Source of the DNA: Devosia sp.
GTDB lineage: Bacteria > Pseudomonadota > Alphaproteobacteria > Rhizobiales > Devosiaceae
NCBI RefSeq assembly: GCF_030689745.1
Contig: NZ_JAUYGL010000109.1
Location: 1 to 49,814 of the forward strand
Length of the DNA: 49,814 nucleotides
Direction of reading: 5' to 3'
Below the pieces are notes generated by a model, which saw only the letters and a program-made list of their open reading frames with translations, was not told where the DNA came from and did not search any database. Positions 1-7,926 of this stretch are shown piece by piece. The position numbers were made by a program, and so were the translations under genes. Each line of letters starts with the position of its first letter. Positions within the stretch are counted from its first letter, which is position 1.

Positions 1-98
1 ACCGCACCTGGCACGAACGACGCCAGCACGAGCTCTTCACGCTCCGCCGGGCTCCAGCGACGTCGACGCTCCGAGCCCGAAAGAACCGTCATGTGCAT
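1..98 (-). CDS. tnpA: IS66 accessory protein TnpA, N-terminal part only
   Basis: The visible protein starts MHMTVLSGSERRRRWSPAER and breaks off at the window edge after about 32 residues. The stretch with an arginine run followed by W-S-x-x-E/R is the hallmark start of IS66 TnpA (IS3/IS66-type helix-turn-helix protein). In this family the protein acts with TnpB and the TnpC transposase. Two in-frame ATG codons (98 and 92) are possible starts. The reading is intact as far as it goes, so the gene may be whole outside the window. Confidence 0.75.
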   Translation of the reverse strand, partial: MHMTVLSGSERRRRWSPAEREELVLASFVPGA

Positions 99-99
99 T

Positions 100-137
100 A
101 TGCTGCGCTCTTATGTGCGTCCTTATGAGCGCAGCAT
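100..137. repeat. 11-bp perfect inverted repeat at the IS66 tnpA start
   Basis: ATGCTGCGCTC (100-110) is matched by GAGCGCAGCAT (127-137) with a 16-nt loop, just upstream of the tnpA start codons. It could be an operator for a transposition protein or a stem in the tnpA leader. No function is assigned. Confidence 0.5.
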
Positions 138-222
138 CAGCGCCAAGCACCATCATAGCAAGGCGGTCCCCGCCGGAGGCTTACCCATCAGACGACTTCC
201 ATGCAGGTGCCGGATTTCCATA

Positions 223-250
223 TTGACCATGATGCGGTGCACATGTACCG
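223..250 (+). promoter_or_regulatory. Promoter with IclR-type operator, cyclase operon
   Basis: The near-palindrome CGGTGCACATGTACCG lies at 235-250 (arms CGGTGCA/TGTACCG, one mismatch). A TTGACC -35-like hexamer lies at 223-228, and a weak -10 candidate (TACCGT, 246-251) would fall inside the operator. The same 16-bp site recurs at 9827-9842 in front of the TRAP operon, with flanks conserved for about 26 bp overall. The IclR regulator encoded between the two sites (8943-9707) is the likely ligand. The repeat is seen directly; its regulator is inferred. Confidence 0.6.
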
Positions 251-304
251 TAATGCGGACATAGCGACCCACTAGGTGGGCACAGTTACCAGAGGAGGAC
301 GCCC

Positions 305-1144
305 ATGAGCGTGACTATTCGCGGCATCGAATTTGAAGCCAATCTCGACAACAGCATGGGGCTCGAATTCTACAACCTCAGCCATCGCTTCGGTTTCCAG
401 CATCCGAACTGGCCCTATTTTGAGGACGTGAAGATTGAGCGGATGCATTACATGGCCAAGTCCGGTGTGCTCAGCCAGCGCATCACCACCACCATGCATG
501 CCACCACCCATATTGATGCGCCCGCCCACGTGGTTCAGGGTACGCCCTTCATCGACGAAGTGCCACTGCCGCACTTTTTTGGTTCCGGCCTTGTGGTGTC
601 CATTCCCAAGAAAAAATGGGAGCCCATCACTGGCGAAGACCTAGAAAAGGCCTGCGGCCATGCCGTCCGCAAGGGTGACGTGCTGATCATCAATACGGGT
701 TGGCACAAGAAGTACGAAGATGGCGACTACTTTGCCTATTGCCCCGGCTTTGTGCCATCGGCTGGTGAGTGGATGGTCAAAAAGGGCATCAAGGTGGTCG
801 GCCATGATACCCAAGCCAATGACCATCCGCTGGCGACCGCCATCGGTCCGCAGCGCAATGGTCCTCTGCTGCCTCATCTGGCCGAAGAGTACAAGGAATG
901 GTCGGGCGGCCGCGATTGGAAGGACGATTTTCCGACGTGGGAGCCCGTCCACAACATCCTGTTCAGCAACGGTATTCTGGGCATTGAAAACGTTGGCGGC
1001 GACCTCGATGCGGTCACCGGCAAGCGCTGCACCTTCGCGTTTTTTCCGTGGAACTGGGACCGCGGTGACGGTTGCATCATCCGTCTGGTTGCCATGATGG
1101 ACAAAGGTCAGGCCTATCGCATCGAGGCCGGGGAGAGCTTCTGA
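305..1144 (+). CDS. Cyclase-family metal-dependent hydrolase (kynurenine formamidase-like fold)
   Basis: The 279-residue product belongs to the cyclase family (PF04199), which includes kynurenine formamidase, isatin hydrolase and other amide or lactone hydrolases. The metal-binding signature HATTHIDAPAH lies at residues 65-75, with H65, H69, D71 and H75 the expected ligands. A second conserved block, GHDTQANDHP, is near 166-175. Length is slightly above the 210-270 usual for the family. A good ribosome site (AGAGGAGG) precedes the ATG. It opens an operon with a cupin (1-nt overlap), two dehydrogenases, an ABC importer and BKACE, so it probably hydrolyses the imported substrate or a ring-opened intermediate. 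Substrate unknown. Confidence 0.85.
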   Translation: MSVTIRGIEFEANLDNSMGLEFYNLSHRFGFQHPNWPYFEDVKIERMHYMAKSGVLSQRITTTMHATTHIDAPAHVVQGTPFIDEVPLPHFFGSGLVVSIPKKKWEPITGEDLEKACGHAVRKGDVLIINTGWHKKYEDGDYFAYCPGFVPSAGEWMVKKGIKVVGHDTQANDHPLATAIGPQRNGPLLPHLAEEYKEWSGGRDWKDDFPTWEPVHNILFSNGILGIENVGGDLDAVTGKRCTFAFFPWNWDRGDGCIIRLVAMMDKGQAYRIEAGESF

Positions 1145-1494
1145 TGCACCTAAAACGCTTCAGTCAGGCTCAGCCTTATGATGCGCCCAACCACCGTGGG
1201 GTGGTTGGGTTGCGGCTGCAGGGGTTTGAGCCAGGTGGTCCGGAAAATCAGTGGGTCGGGTTGTCCCAGTTTCTGCCCGGTGGCGGCGCTGGGCCGGACT
1301 CGACGCCGTTCGAGAAGATCTATGTCGTGCTCGATGGGGAGATGACGGTGATTGTGGACGGGGTCGAGACGGTGCTGGTAAAACACGATTCATGCACCAT
1401 CGCCCCCAATGAAATCCGTGAACTGGTCAATCAGCGCAATGACGTGTGCACAATGCTCGTCGTCATTCCTTATCCAGCGGGGCACAAGTCATGA
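1144..1494 (+). CDS. Small single-domain cupin protein
   Basis: This 116-residue protein has a single cupin barrel. The core is around residues 40-110, with a P-G-G-G turn, then E-K-I-Y-V-V-L-D-G and a second strand ending in P-N-E-I-R. The usual metal-binding histidines are mostly absent (only E57-like and N/E positions are visible), so it may bind ligand without metal or be a sensor or isomerase. The ATG overlaps the cyclase stop (TGATG) and the cupin stop overlaps the SDR start (ATGA), so the three are translationally coupled. Role in the pathway is unknown. Confidence 0.75.
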   Translation: MHLKRFSQAQPYDAPNHRGVVGLRLQGFEPGGPENQWVGLSQFLPGGGAGPDSTPFEKIYVVLDGEMTVIVDGVETVLVKHDSCTIAPNEIRELVNQRNDVCTMLVVIPYPAGHKS

Positions 1495-2282
1495 CGCCGT
1501 TTGATCCGCAGTCCATGTTTGATGTGCGCGATAAGGTTGCGCTGATCACTGGCGCCTCAGGGGCCTTTGGCGCAGTCGCTGCCCGCACATTGGCGGCCGC
1601 TGGCTGCAAATTGGTGCTTGCTGCCGGCAACAAGACGGCCCTGGCCGAGATCAAGAAGGAATGCCTGGAACTCGGCGCTGCGGTCACGACCATCAACCGT
1701 CGTCCCGACGACGAAGCCGCCTGCGCCGATATTGTGCAGCAGGCCGTGGACGGGTTCGGCAGCCTCGATATCCTCGTCGTTGCCTCAGGCATGAACAAGG
1801 TGGCCAAGATTGACGAGATGGCGCCGGCTGATTTCAACGCCATCATTGATGCCAATGTCACCCAAAGCTGGCTAATGGCGCGTGCGGCAACGGTGCAGAT
1901 GAAAACCCAGCAGGAAGGCAAGATCGTTCTGGTTTCTTCGGCACGTGGTCTGCTGGGCCATCCTGCTGGTTATACGGCCTATTGTGCCTCAAAGGCGGCC
2001 GTTGACGGCATGACCAGAGCGCTAGGTTGCGAATTGGGGCCAACCGGAATCACCGTCAACGCCATTGCCCCCACGGTCTTCCGGTCACCGTTGACCGCCT
2101 GGATGTTTGCCGACACGGAAGAGGCCAAAAAGGTTCGTGACGGCTTCCTGACCCGGGTCCCGAAGGGTCGCCTGGGCGAGCCCGAGGATCTGGCGGGCCC
2201 CTTGCTGTTTCTGACCTCCAAGGCATCGGACTTCTATACCGGGCATATTCTTTATGCCGACGGTGGTTATACGGCGGGCTGA
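1491..2282 (+). CDS. Short-chain dehydrogenase/reductase (SDR)
   Basis: Classical SDR oxidoreductase of 263 residues. The nucleotide-binding motif TGASGAFG is at residues 20-27, the catalytic serine lies in VSSARG, and the catalytic tyrosine and lysine are in YCASK. The usual NNAG motif is replaced by ASGMN. I place the start at the ATG overlapping the cupin stop (ATGA). A longer in-frame start 45 nt upstream would run into the cupin. It sits directly before a second, 3-hydroxyacyl-type dehydrogenase, which suggests two successive oxidation or reduction steps on hydroxy or keto intermediates. Cofactor and substrate cannot be read from the sequence. Confidence 0.88.
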   Translation: MTPFDPQSMFDVRDKVALITGASGAFGAVAARTLAAAGCKLVLAAGNKTALAEIKKECLELGAAVTTINRRPDDEAACADIVQQAVDGFGSLDILVVASGMNKVAKIDEMAPADFNAIIDANVTQSWLMARAATVQMKTQQEGKIVLVSSARGLLGHPAGYTAYCASKAAVDGMTRALGCELGPTGITVNAIAPTVFRSPLTAWMFADTEEAKKVRDGFLTRVPKGRLGEPEDLAGPLLFLTSKASDFYTGHILYADGGYTAG

Positions 2283-2285
2283 GCC

Positions 2286-3212
2286 ATGACTGAAAAAACC
2301 AATATTGGTGTCATCGGTGCTGGTTTGATGGGCCATGCCATTGCGCTGAGTTTTGCCCGCGCCGGGCACAGCGTCAAAGTGCACGATCCGGCGCCCGAAA
2401 GTCTGGCTAGCCTGAAGTTGCGGGTTCGCACCAGCCTCAGCGATATCGGTCATTCCACGTCCGACATCGAGACGGTCCTGGAGCGGATCACTACCAGCGA
2501 CAGCTTGGCAGGGGCCGTGGTGGACGCTGGCTATGTGACGGAAGCGGGGCCAGAAAAGCTCGAGGTCAAGTGGACCATTTTCGCCGCACTGGAAAGGCAC
2601 GCGCCCGCCGACAGCATTCTGGCGTCCAACACCTCGGTAATCTCGATCAGCAGGATCGCTGAAGCAGTCACGGATCGCTCGCGGGTGGTGGGAACCCATT
2701 GGTGGAATCCCGGCCATATGATTCCCCTGGTCGAGATTATCCGGACCGAGTGGGTTGACGATGCCGTCATGGATCGTACCGAGGCGATCTTGACGAACAT
2801 CGGCAAGTCGCCAGTGCGCGTCGAAAAGGACGTGCCGGGCTTTATCGGCAATCGGTTGCAGCATGCCCTGTGGCGCGAGGCGATCAGCCTGGTCGAGCGC
2901 GGCATCTGTTCCGCGGAAGCAGTGGACATGGTCGTCAAGTCCAGTTTTGGCCGGCGGTTGGCGGTATTGGGCCCGTTGGAAAATGCTGATCTGATCGGTA
3001 CCGACCTGACCCTGGACATCCACGAAAACGTCTTGTTCGACCTCGAGAGTCGACGAGGCCCGTCCCCTTATCTTCGCCAACTGGTTGCTGATGGCAGGCT
3101 TGGGATGAAGTCCGGTCAGGGTTTTCGCAGCTGGACCGAAGAAGAAAGGGCCGAGACACGGGCGGGGGTGGCCCAACACCTCAAGCGCCTCGAGGGGCTT
3201 CTCAAGCACTAA
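2286..3212 (+). CDS. 3-hydroxyacyl-CoA dehydrogenase family protein (L-carnitine-dehydrogenase-like size)
   Basis: This 308-residue protein has the two-domain 3-hydroxyacyl-CoA dehydrogenase fold. The N-terminal Rossmann domain carries GAGLMG (11-16), and the helical C-terminal domain begins near residue 185. The catalytic pair H138 and E150 (HWWNPGHMIPLVEI) keeps the 12-residue spacing of the family, and SN is in ASNTS (113-117). Small stand-alone members of this family include L-carnitine dehydrogenase and L-gulonate or beta-hydroxy acid dehydrogenases that act on free 3-hydroxy acids. The operon ends with a BKACE, which consumes a 3-keto acid. The inferred role is therefore oxidation of a 3-hydroxy acid to the BKACE substrate. 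Confidence 0.85.
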   Translation: MTEKTNIGVIGAGLMGHAIALSFARAGHSVKVHDPAPESLASLKLRVRTSLSDIGHSTSDIETVLERITTSDSLAGAVVDAGYVTEAGPEKLEVKWTIFAALERHAPADSILASNTSVISISRIAEAVTDRSRVVGTHWWNPGHMIPLVEIIRTEWVDDAVMDRTEAILTNIGKSPVRVEKDVPGFIGNRLQHALWREAISLVERGICSAEAVDMVVKSSFGRRLAVLGPLENADLIGTDLTLDIHENVLFDLESRRGPSPYLRQLVADGRLGMKSGQGFRSWTEEERAETRAGVAQHLKRLEGLLKH

Positions 3213-3248
3213 CGACTGTGACGCTTTTCAATTATCTGGGAGGATATC

Positions 3249-4544
3249 GTGAACTACATGCCAAAACCAAAATCGACCGCGCTTACACGCCGGGCGATGC
3301 TCAAGACCGGTGCTGCTGCACTGGCGATGCCGGCGTTGCTGCACCACACCCGCGCCTATGCGCAGAGCCCGACAATCAAGATCGGACACGTATCGCCGCG
3401 CACTGGGCCGCTGGCCGGTTTCGCCGAAGCCGATGACTATGTTCTCGAAGGGATCCGCGCGGCATTTGCCGGCGGCATCGAGAATAATGGGCGACGCTTC
3501 GAGGTGGAAATCATCTCACGCGACTCCCAGTCCAATCCCAACCGCGCCGCTGAAGTGGCCGCGGACCTCATTCTGGGCGATGAAGTCGACATCATCGTTG
3601 CCGCTTCGACCCCTGACACCACCAATCCCGTGGCCGATCAGGCTGAGATCAACGAAGTCCCCTGCATCACCACCGATTGCCCCTGGCAGCCCTATTTCTT
3701 TGGTCGCAACGGTAATCCGACCCAACCGTTCAAATATACCTACCACTTCTTCTGGGGCCTTGAGGATGTGATCGCTGCGTTTCTTGATCTATGGAGCCAG
3801 CAGGGCGTCGCCAAGGTTGTCGGTGGCCTGTTCCCCAATGATGCCGATGGCAATGCCTGGGGCGATCCCGAACTGGGCTTTCCTCCCGCGCTCGAGGCCA
3901 ATGGCTTTGACCTGGTCGATCTTGGTCGCTATCAACCGCTGTCAGATGATTTCTCCTCACACATTTCGGCATTCCGCGATGCGGGTTGCGAGATTGTTAC
4001 CGGCAACATGATCCCACCTGATTTCGGCACCTTCTGGGCGCAGTCCGCGCAGCAGGGCTTCAAACCCAAAATCGTTTCGATCGGCAAGGCCTTGCTGTTC
4101 CCCTCCGCCATTGAGTCACTGGGCAGTCGCGGCAATGGGCTGACGTCGGAAATCTGGTGGACGCCTGACCATCCCTTTGGCTCAAGCCTGACCGGACAGT
4201 CGGCTCGCGAACTCGCCGAGGGTTACACCGCCGCAACCGGCCGTCCCTGGACGCAGCCGATTGGCTTCAAGCATGCCCTGTTTGAAGTGGTGAACAATGT
4301 CCTCACCCGCGCTGCTGACCTTGATGACACTGACTCCATCCTGGAAGCCATCCGCCAGACGCGCATGCCGAGCATGGTTGGTCCCGTCGACTGGTCAACG
4401 GGACCAGTTGCCAACGTCAGCAAGACACCACTCGTCGCTGGCCAGTGGCAGCAGGACGCTGCCGGCAAATTTACCCTTGTCGTCACCTCCAATGCCACGG
4501 CGCCGGACATCCCGGTCACCGGTGAACTCATGCTGCTGGGTTGA
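3249..4544 (+). CDS. HAAT-type ABC transporter, periplasmic substrate-binding protein
   Basis: This 431-residue type-1 periplasmic binding protein (Peripla_BP_6, Liv family) has a Tat-like leader: a positively charged start with T-R-R-A-M-L-K, a hydrophobic stretch and A-Y-A-Q cleavage near residue 37. Mature domains follow with IKIGHVSPRTGPLAGF as the first strand. The GTG at 3249 is preferred because GGGAGG lies 5 nt upstream; the ATG at 3258 is the alternative. Upstream genes are the catabolic enzymes and downstream are the two ATPases and two permeases, so it supplies the pathway substrate. The Liv label refers to the family, not to amino acid specificity. Confidence 0.9.
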   Translation: MNYMPKPKSTALTRRAMLKTGAAALAMPALLHHTRAYAQSPTIKIGHVSPRTGPLAGFAEADDYVLEGIRAAFAGGIENNGRRFEVEIISRDSQSNPNRAAEVAADLILGDEVDIIVAASTPDTTNPVADQAEINEVPCITTDCPWQPYFFGRNGNPTQPFKYTYHFFWGLEDVIAAFLDLWSQQGVAKVVGGLFPNDADGNAWGDPELGFPPALEANGFDLVDLGRYQPLSDDFSSHISAFRDAGCEIVTGNMIPPDFGTFWAQSAQQGFKPKIVSIGKALLFPSAIESLGSRGNGLTSEIWWTPDHPFGSSLTGQSARELAEGYTAATGRPWTQPIGFKHALFEVVNNVLTRAADLDDTDSILEAIRQTRMPSMVGPVDWSTGPVANVSKTPLVAGQWQQDAAGKFTLVVTSNATAPDIPVTGELMLLG

Positions 4545-4562
4545 TCCAGATCTAAGTACTGG

Positions 4563-4585
4563 CCCGTGGCAGTTTCTGCCACGGG
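4563..4585 (+). terminator. Intercistronic hairpin after the binding-protein gene
   Basis: A perfect 10-bp stem (CCCGTGGCAG / CTGCCACGGG) with a TTT loop lies 18 nt after the binding-protein stop codon and ends 5 nt before the ATPase start. There is no T-run. It most likely acts as an mRNA 3-prime stabiliser or partial attenuator that keeps the binding protein in excess over the membrane components. Confidence 0.7.
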
Positions 4586-4590
4586 GGTCG

Positions 4591-5331
4591 ATGGAGATAT
4601 ATGTGCCGCCCCTATTGGAACTCACTGGCTTGTCCAAATCCTTCGGCCCGATAACGGTAGCCGATGAACTGACCTATGCGGTTGCTCAAGGCGAAGCAGT
4701 TGGGGTGATTGGTCCCAATGGCGCTGGCAAGACGTCCATGTTCAATCTTATTACCGGCACCATGCAGCCCGACCGGGGCGAAGTCAGATTTGATGGCGAG
4801 ATGGTAACACGGCTGTCAGCACAACAGCGCTGTCGGCGCGGTATCTCTCGTTCATTTCAGGTTCCCCAACCATTCGGCGCCATGAGCGTGCTCGAAAATC
4901 TTTTGGTTGCGGCCACCCAGGGCGGCGGTTTGCATGGTGCGCAGGCGCAGGAACAGGCGCTGCTGGTGCTGGATCAGACGGGACTATTGCCCAAGGCCAA
5001 CGTGCTGGCGGGCAGCTTGACCCTGCTGGAGCGCAAGCGCCTCGAACTTGCCCGCTCACTGTGCACCCGGCCACGCCTACTGCTGCTGGACGAGATCGCT
5101 GGCGGACTGACCGACCACGAATGCGCCCAGCTTGTCGAGACGATTCAGCAAATCCGCAAGACCGGGATCAGCATCATCTGGATCGAGCACATTGTCCATG
5201 CGCTGCTCTCAGTGGTTGATCGGCTCATTGTCATTGATTTCGGGCGTCTGGTTGCCCAGGGCGATCCGCGTGAAACGATGGATAACGCAAAGGTCCGCGA
5301 AATCTATCTAGGGATGGCTGTCGATGCATGA
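4591..5331 (+). CDS. HAAT ABC transporter ATP-binding protein (LivG-like)
   Basis: The 246-residue ATPase carries Walker A GPNGAGKTS at 41-49 and Walker B LLLLDEIAGG near 163-172. The ABC signature, LSYGQ or LSGGQ in most relatives, reads SLTLLERKRLE here (142-152), a divergent form. The ATG at 4591 follows GGGGG at only 3 nt spacing. A GTG at 4603 with GGAG 6 nt upstream is an equally good start and would shorten the protein by four residues. It would energise the adjacent LivH/LivM-like permeases together with the next ATPase. Confidence 0.85.
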   Translation: MEIYVPPLLELTGLSKSFGPITVADELTYAVAQGEAVGVIGPNGAGKTSMFNLITGTMQPDRGEVRFDGEMVTRLSAQQRCRRGISRSFQVPQPFGAMSVLENLLVAATQGGGLHGAQAQEQALLVLDQTGLLPKANVLAGSLTLLERKRLELARSLCTRPRLLLLDEIAGGLTDHECAQLVETIQQIRKTGISIIWIEHIVHALLSVVDRLIVIDFGRLVAQGDPRETMDNAKVREIYLGMAVDA

Positions 5332-6028
5332 GCCATTATTGTCCATTGAAGGCCTGTCTGCCAGCTATGGCGATTTCCAGGCGCTATTCGGGATTGATCT
5401 GACGGTCAACGAGGGCGAGGTCATCGCCATCATCGGGGCGAATGGGGCAGGCAAGACCACGCTGATGCGCGCCATTTGTGGCCTGGTGAAACGCCAGGCG
5501 ACGCGCGCTGAGTTTGGCGGGATGCCCATCATCGGACTGCGTCCTGACATGATTGCCAAGTCCGGCATCGCCATGGTGCCGGAAGGGCGGCAATTGTTTC
5601 GCTCGCTATCGGTTGAAGAAAACCTGGTGATTGGTGCGCAGGCCAGTCGCAAGGGCCCGTGGACGCTGGAAAAGATCTATACGATGTTCCCGGTGCTCAA
5701 GGAGCGGCGTCTGACACCCGCTACCGCGCTCTCGGGCGGACAGCAGCAGATGGTCGCCATTGGACGGGCGCTGATGTCCAATCCCGAACTTCTCTTGTTT
5801 GACGAGATCAGTCTGGGTCTGGCGCCCATCATCATCAATGCCATCTACGAACAATTGCCGGCGCTGGTGGGCGGCGAGATGAGCGCCATCATTGTTGAGC
5901 AGGACGTGGCCCGCGCCGTTTCGGTGTCCGACCGCGTCTACTGTCTGCAGGAAGGGCGCGTGTCGCTCGAAGGTGCATCGGGCGACGTCAGCCGCGATGC
6001 AATCAGCAAAGCCTATTTCGGAGTCTAG
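5324..6028 (+). CDS. HAAT ABC transporter ATP-binding protein (LivF-like)
   Basis: This 234-residue ATPase has Walker A GANGAGKTT (38-46), signature LSGGQQQM and Walker B LLLFDEISLGLAP, all in consensus form. Its start overlaps the preceding ATPase by 8 nt, so the two are translationally coupled. It forms the second nucleotide-binding subunit of the importer; heterodimeric ATPases are standard for the HAAT family. Confidence 0.9.
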   Translation: MHEPLLSIEGLSASYGDFQALFGIDLTVNEGEVIAIIGANGAGKTTLMRAICGLVKRQATRAEFGGMPIIGLRPDMIAKSGIAMVPEGRQLFRSLSVEENLVIGAQASRKGPWTLEKIYTMFPVLKERRLTPATALSGGQQQMVAIGRALMSNPELLLFDEISLGLAPIIINAIYEQLPALVGGEMSAIIVEQDVARAVSVSDRVYCLQEGRVSLEGASGDVSRDAISKAYFGV

Positions 6029-6030
6029 CC

Positions 6031-6897
6031 ATGGAATGGGTCAATGCAGTCATTCAAGGAATTCTACTGGGCGGCCTGTACGCGCTTTTTGCCGCCGGGC
6101 TTTCGCTTATTTTTGGCGTCATGCGGCTGGTCAATATTGCGCATGGCGATCTGATCGTCCTGGCCGCCTATATCGCGCTGACTATTGCCACAACGCTGGG
6201 GTTAAACCCGTTCCTGGCGCTGCTGATCGTCATTCCGGTCATGGCTGGTCTGGGCTATGGGTTGCAACGGATGGTGCTCAATCAGACCCTGGGCGATGAT
6301 ATCCTGCCACCTTTGCTGGTGACGTTCGGACTCTCCATCATCATCCAGAATGGCTTGCTGGTCCTGTATACGGCCGATCCGCAGAAGCTTAGCGCAGGTC
6401 CCATTGAAGTGGCGAGCCTGACCATTGCGCCCAATCTTACCCTGGGTGTGCTGCCGATTCTCATGTTCGCGGTCGCCGTAGCGGTCATCGCGGGTCTGCA
6501 ATGGGTGTTCTATAGATCCGCCCTGGGGCGCGCTTTCCGCGCGGTTTCTGACAATCAGGACGTTGCTCAACTTATGGGGTTGAACAAGGCGCATATCTTT
6601 GGCCTGGCCATGGCGCTGTCGCTGGCCGTGGTCGGTATTGCCGGCGTTTTCCTCGGTATCCGGACCAGTTTTGATCCCACGATCGGATCGGGTCGACTGA
6701 TCTTTGGCTTTGAGGCGGTGATCATCGGTGGATTGGGCAATCTTTGGGGCACACTGGCGGGCGGGGTTATTCTTGGCGTTGCCCAGGCCATTGGCGCGCA
6801 GATCAACCCCGGCTGGCAAGTGCTGGCAGGCCATATCGTATTTCTCGTCGTGCTGGCCATTCGCCCGCGGGGCCTCTTTCCGAGGATTGAGCAATGA
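6031..6897 (+). CDS. HAAT ABC transporter permease (LivH-like)
   Basis: This 288-residue integral membrane protein has the LivH start (GILLGGLYALFAAGLSLIFG) followed by M-R-L-V-N-I-A-H-G-D. About eight hydrophobic segments are visible, and the conserved F-R-A-V-S-D-N block near residue 170 is the loop that contacts the ATPase. It begins 2 nt after the ATPase gene and overlaps the LivM-like gene by 4 nt (ATGA). Confidence 0.92.
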   Translation: MEWVNAVIQGILLGGLYALFAAGLSLIFGVMRLVNIAHGDLIVLAAYIALTIATTLGLNPFLALLIVIPVMAGLGYGLQRMVLNQTLGDDILPPLLVTFGLSIIIQNGLLVLYTADPQKLSAGPIEVASLTIAPNLTLGVLPILMFAVAVAVIAGLQWVFYRSALGRAFRAVSDNQDVAQLMGLNKAHIFGLAMALSLAVVGIAGVFLGIRTSFDPTIGSGRLIFGFEAVIIGGLGNLWGTLAGGVILGVAQAIGAQINPGWQVLAGHIVFLVVLAIRPRGLFPRIEQ

Positions 6898-7925
6898 TCC
6901 GTGCCTCCGAAATTAGCATTGTCCAATCGTCGCGGGCCGCATGGATCGCTGGGCTGGTGGGCCTGCTCCTGCTACTGGCTCTGCTTGCTGCGCCGTATTG
7001 GGCCGGTCGTGCCGATATGCGGCTGTTGTCGGAGATCTATCTCTACCTGGCTCTGGCCTGCCTGTGGAATATTCTGGCGGGCTACGCCGGACTGGTATCG
7101 GTCGGCCAGCATGCCTATGTCGGCCTCGGTGGCTATATGCTATTTGCCCTGGCGATGTTTGGCGGCATCAATCCGTTGGTGGCCATTCCGTTGGCCGGCC
7201 TGATCGGCGGGGTCGCGTCCATGCTGGTGGCCGTGCTGATATTCCGGCTCAGCGGCGCCTATTTCGCGATCGGCACCTGGGTCGTCGCTGAGACATTCCG
7301 GCTTTCCTTTGCCCAGGTATCGGCGCTCGGTGGCGGCTCCGGCACCAGCCTGCCTGCCGGTATCGTGACCGCCATTGGCGATGGCCGTGATGGCCGCGAA
7401 GCGATTATCTACTGGGGCTCTCTGGGCATTGCCGTCCTCGTGCTGGCCGCAATCTTTCTGCTGCTGCGGTCGCGACAGGGGCCGGCGCTCAAGGCCATTC
7501 GTGACAATGAACTGGCAGCGCGGTCGCTGGGCATCGACATCTGGCGCAGCAAATTCATCATCTATGTTGGTGCCTCGACGCTGACCGCCATGGTGGGCGC
7601 GGCGATCTTCCTGCAGAAGCTGCGCATTTCCCCAGATGCCGCATTCAGCGTCAACGACTGGACGGCATTCGTCATCTTCATCGTGGTCATTGGTGGCATT
7701 GGCACGCTGGAAGGACCGATCATCGGCACCATTGTCTTCTTTCTCCTGCGCGAGACGCTCGCTGATCTCGGTCCCAGCTATCAGTTGATCCTGGGGTTGG
7801 TGGCCATCGTCGTGATGCTGCGCGCGCCACAGGGCCTGTGGGGCTTTGTGCGCAGCCACTATCGAATTGAGCTGTTTCCCCTGACACCCCGGGCCATCGA
7901 CAGCCAGAGCAAAAAGGACATCTAA
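6894..7925 (+). CDS. HAAT ABC transporter permease (LivM-like)
   Basis: This 343-residue permease is of the LivM type, with an N-terminal extension of about 20 residues before the first transmembrane helix. It has the G-L-V-S-V-G-Q-H-A-Y motif near 65 and the A-I-R-D-N-E-L-A-A-R-S-L-G-I coupling loop near 200. It pairs with the LivH-like protein in the membrane. The next gene, BKACE, begins 1 nt after its stop codon, tying uptake and catabolism in one transcript. Confidence 0.92.
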   Translation: MIRASEISIVQSSRAAWIAGLVGLLLLLALLAAPYWAGRADMRLLSEIYLYLALACLWNILAGYAGLVSVGQHAYVGLGGYMLFALAMFGGINPLVAIPLAGLIGGVASMLVAVLIFRLSGAYFAIGTWVVAETFRLSFAQVSALGGGSGTSLPAGIVTAIGDGRDGREAIIYWGSLGIAVLVLAAIFLLLRSRQGPALKAIRDNELAARSLGIDIWRSKFIIYVGASTLTAMVGAAIFLQKLRISPDAAFSVNDWTAFVIFIVVIGGIGTLEGPIIGTIVFFLLRETLADLGPSYQLILGLVAIVVMLRAPQGLWGFVRSHYRIELFPLTPRAIDSQSKKDI

Positions 7926-7926
7926 A

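Larger units (their letters stand above)
1..184 (-). mobile_element. End of an IS66-family insertion sequence (runs off left edge)
   Basis: Reading leftwards from 184 the sequence begins GTAAGC and continues with a GC-rich stretch (CTCCGGCGGGGACCGC), which matches the terminal inverted repeat I know from rhizobial IS66 elements. About 85 bp inside that end a transposase accessory gene (TnpA type) starts in the direction away from the end, as in IS66. The rest of the element lies outside the window, so the second inverted repeat and the 8-bp target duplication cannot be checked. The element ends about 50 bp upstream of the operator of the next operon. Confidence 0.75.

Noticed and set aside
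43-238. GAYTGA instead of GAFTGA in the sigma-54 activator
   Set aside because: Coordinates of this note are nominal (the motif lies within 21009-22433). The phenylalanine-to-tyrosine change is a known functional variant and is not unusual enough to report as a finding.
238-243. Possible E-box-like or restriction-type chance palindrome GTGCAC inside the operator
   Set aside because: Six-base palindromes are too common. Only the longer 16-bp repeat shared with 9827-9842 was kept.
238-243. CRISPR arrays, tRNA and rRNA genes searched over the whole window
   Set aside because: No regularly spaced direct repeats, cloverleaf-like segments or rRNA signature sequences were seen by eye. A covariance-model search would be decisive.
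2085-3209. 374-codon open frame on the minus strand
   Set aside because: It is the antisense shadow of the SDR and 3-hydroxyacyl-CoA dehydrogenase genes, with composition typical of such shadows (rich in R, H, Q, G) and no ribosome site.
4297-4590. Upstream extension of the LivG-like reading frame
   Set aside because: The extension overlaps the binding-protein gene and the hairpin and shows no ABC protein similarity, so translation is placed at 4591 (or 4603).
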